Positions 5,517-6,891 of a stretch of DNA of 6,891 nt are shown here, piece by piece. Source of the DNA: JADKFD01 sp964561825. Its GTDB lineage: Bacteria > Pseudomonadota > Gammaproteobacteria > Xanthomonadales > SZUA-5. Position 1 is the stretch's first letter; each line of letters begins with the position of its first letter. The stretch is from NCBI GenBank assembly GCA_964561825.1, contig CAZLSB010000221.1, positions 1-6,891 of the forward strand, written 5' to 3'. A program made the position numbers and the translations under genes. The notes under the pieces were generated by a model. The model saw only the letters and a program-made list of their open reading frames with translations. It had not been told where the DNA came from and did not search any database.

Positions 5517-6248
5517 ATGAGGAACAGCGGCAAGACACTTTGGTCATTCGCGCTGGGCATGTTGTTGATCCCCACGTGGCTGCAAGCACAAGCCTTCGCG
5601 TACCTAGGGGACCGCGGCCCAGCCTTCTGGGATCTGCTCAATCCGGCGTGGGCAAGCTGCCACGCGGGTAGGCAGCAGTCTCCGGTCGACTTCCAGGGCG
5701 AGGTTCCGGTGCGGCAATGGCAGTTGACCACTGATTACCAGATGTCGCGTGGTGAGATATTCAATAACGGACATACAATCGAAGTAGAAGTGGAGGGCGA
5801 AAATAATGTGATTCTAAGCGGCGTCGATTATCGGTTACTGCAGTTTCATTTCCATGTTGCTAGCGAACACCGGATTAATGGCGGCGGGTTTGACATGGAA
5901 ATGCATCTGGTGCATCAAAGCGCTGCTGGCAATTTGGCGGTTATCGGGGTGTTGTTACAGCGAGGTACCAGCAGTGCTGGGTTGGCACCGATTTTCGCTA
6001 ATCTGCCCGCGGCCGATTCGCCAGTGAATGTCAAAGTGGCTTTGCCAGATTCGTTTAACCCTATGGATTTTTTGCCAAAATCAGGCGACTTTTACGAATA
6101 CAGCGGCTCGCTCACCACGCCGCCGTGCAGCGAAGGCGTGCGCTGGGTGGTGATGGCGCAGCCACTGACGATTAGCGACGAGGACCTTGCTCAATTTGCC
6201 GCGCGTATTTCATTTAATGCGCGCTATGTGCAGCGGGTGTTGAACTAA
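5517..6248 (+). CDS. periplasmic alpha-class carbonic anhydrase
   Basis: Zinc enzyme that interconverts CO2 and bicarbonate, exported to the periplasm or beyond. The 243-residue product has a Sec signal peptide (1-26, hydrophobic core about 8-20, likely cut LQAQA/FAY) and one alpha-CA domain covering nearly all of the rest, the usual length for bacterial forms. Active-site residues, assigned by analogy to human CA II, are all present: zinc ligands H111 and H113 (QFHFH) and H130 (MEMHLVH), second-shell E117 (SEH) and E128, proton-shuttle position H86 (NNGHTIEV), and the T200/T201 pair in GSLTTPPCSEG. C48 (SCHAGRQQSPVDF) and C204 can form the disulfide typical of secreted bacterial members. It diverges from the M36 protease across a 164 bp control region, and an exported protein follows 56 bp downstream on the same strand with no terminator between, so a shared transcript is likely. 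I saw no clear promoter of its own. It is expected to be catalytically active. Confidence 0.97.
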   Translation: MRNSGKTLWSFALGMLLIPTWLQAQAFAYLGDRGPAFWDLLNPAWASCHAGRQQSPVDFQGEVPVRQWQLTTDYQMSRGEIFNNGHTIEVEVEGENNVILSGVDYRLLQFHFHVASEHRINGGGFDMEMHLVHQSAAGNLAVIGVLLQRGTSSAGLAPIFANLPAADSPVNVKVALPDSFNPMDFLPKSGDFYEYSGSLTTPPCSEGVRWVVMAQPLTISDEDLAQFAARISFNARYVQRVLN

Positions 6249-6270
6249 TAATCTTCTTAACAATTCTGAA

Positions 6271-6284
6271 ATGCCATGTGGCAT
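6271..6284. repeat. short palindrome between carbonic anhydrase and next gene
   Basis: ATGCCA-TG-TGGCAT is a perfect 6+6 dyad lying in the 56 bp gap. As RNA it would be a weak 5 bp stem with a 4 nt loop and no T run, so it is not a terminator. It could be an operator half-site pair or chance. Confidence 0.35.
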
Positions 6285-6292
6285 AGGTTCCC

Positions 6293-6298
6293 AGGGGA
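6293..6298 (+). promoter_or_regulatory. ribosome binding site supporting a TTG start
   Basis: AGGGGA lies six bases before TTG 6305. No ATG or GTG in this frame would preserve the complete signal peptide, so this site decides the start. Confidence 0.75.
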
Positions 6299-6304
6299 CT
6301 ACAT

Positions 6305-6891
6305 TTGAAACGCTTTGGCCTGACGGTGGGTTTGCTCTTGCTGATCTGCAGTCCAACAAGCGCATCGACGTTTGACAACGAGGCGGGCGCTTACGTTTTA
6401 ACCGCGTTGCCAGATGCAGAAAGTGAGGCGCGACGCATGGATCGCATGCAACTCTGCGACCAACAGCCTGCTGGCATCGCCGTGCGCAAAGGCCAGCGGG
6501 TGAGCGTCACGGTGCAGGGTCTAGACAGCAATGATCTAGCGGCAATGGTGGGTTTCCGACCGCTGTGGGGCGACGAGCTGGATCAACAGGAACAGTTGCT
6601 CGTTGAGGGCGAGAACCGTTTCACCGCAGAGCAGGACGGACCCCTGTTTTTCAGGTTCATTCAACCAAGTGGTGCGAAATCGCTAGCCGAGGTGACGATC
6701 AAGGTGAGCGGAGGTCGCCCGTTGCCCTTATATGTGGACGGCAGCATGAGCGCTGAGGATTGGGCAGATGAACTTGCCGCACATGCGGATGCGCCCTTTG
6801 TGCAGTTGCTCGGCGATCAGGCCATGATCACCCTGCCTAGCAGCCTGTCGGACTTTCAACGTGAGATGCGTTGTGCGGCTGGGCGGATGGA
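6305..6891 (+). CDS. exported protein, probable M60/enhancin-type peptidase N-terminus (3' end cut by window)
   Basis: The visible 195 codons begin with a Sec signal peptide (KRFGLTVGLLLLICSPTSA, cut after A20; C15 is preceded by LLI, which does not fit a lipobox). Residues 50-135 form a beta-rich module with the pattern IAVRKGQRVSVTVQG (58-72) and LLVEGENRFTAEQDGPLFFR (98-117). The stretch PLPLYVDGSMSAEDWADELA (139-158) followed by APFVQLLGDQAMITLPSS (163-180) resembles the opening of M60-like (enhancin/SslE/IMPa class) peptidases, which cleave mucin-type or other glycoproteins outside the cell. The zinc-binding HExxH would lie beyond the window, so catalysis cannot be confirmed. The start is TTG 6305 with a good ribosome binding site. 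It follows the carbonic anhydrase gene by 56 bp on the same strand and may share its transcript. The family call is from recalled motif pattern; another beta-sandwich exported protein is possible. Confidence 0.72.
   Translation, partial: MKRFGLTVGLLLLICSPTSASTFDNEAGAYVLTALPDAESEARRMDRMQLCDQQPAGIAVRKGQRVSVTVQGLDSNDLAAMVGFRPLWGDELDQQEQLLVEGENRFTAEQDGPLFFRFIQPSGAKSLAEVTIKVSGGRPLPLYVDGSMSAEDWADELAAHADAPFVQLLGDQAMITLPSSLSDFQREMRCAAGRM

Noticed and set aside
6271..6284. Palindrome after the carbonic anhydrase considered as a terminator
   Set aside because: Weak AT/GC-mixed 5 bp stem and no following T tract on either strand.

Overview
This 6.9 kb window looks like a chromosomal segment of a Gram-negative, probably gammaproteobacterial (Xanthomonadales-like) bacterium. 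The lineage is an inference. It rests on moderately high GC, classical signal peptides on three exported enzymes, intergenic regions full of small hairpin repeats, and a secreted M36 protease whose Ig-like/FN3/P-domain tail ends in ..NSIFAHGFE, a C-terminal signature I associate from memory with secreted proteins of that order.

Layout. Positions 1-1615, minus strand: a two-gene unit. A 271-aa multi-pass membrane protein of unknown function (1615-800) overlaps by four bases (GTGA) the GTG start of an EamA-type drug/metabolite transporter that runs off the left edge. Positions 1616-2214: about 600 bp without a convincing gene, packed with at least five inverted- or direct-repeat structures and ending in a strong intrinsic terminator for the gene to its right. 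Positions 2215-5352, minus strand: a 1045-aa secreted fungalysin-type (M36) metalloprotease with FTP and PepSY propeptide regions, an HEYGH zinc site and a three-domain C-terminal tail. Positions 5353-5516: a compact divergent control region with a perfect 12+12 bp dyad, at whose exact centre lies an 8 bp palindrome. Positions 5517-6248, plus strand: a periplasmic alpha-class carbonic anhydrase with all active-site residues present. Positions 6305-6891, plus strand: the first 195 codons of an exported protein that starts with TTG and resembles the N-terminal part of M60/enhancin-type peptidases, cut by the right edge.

How the parts fit. The right half is an exported-enzyme neighbourhood: a large extracellular protease diverging from a carbonic anhydrase and a probable second protease. 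Shared control is plausible because one symmetric element sits between the divergent genes, overlaps the putative M36 promoter and abuts the M36 ribosome binding site. The left half is a separate inner-membrane gene pair, insulated by the terminator and repeat cluster. I saw no phage, insertion sequence, CRISPR, tRNA or rRNA. The gene families are mostly known; the least explained items are the control-region dyad, the IFAHGFE tail, the repeat cluster and the 271-aa membrane protein.
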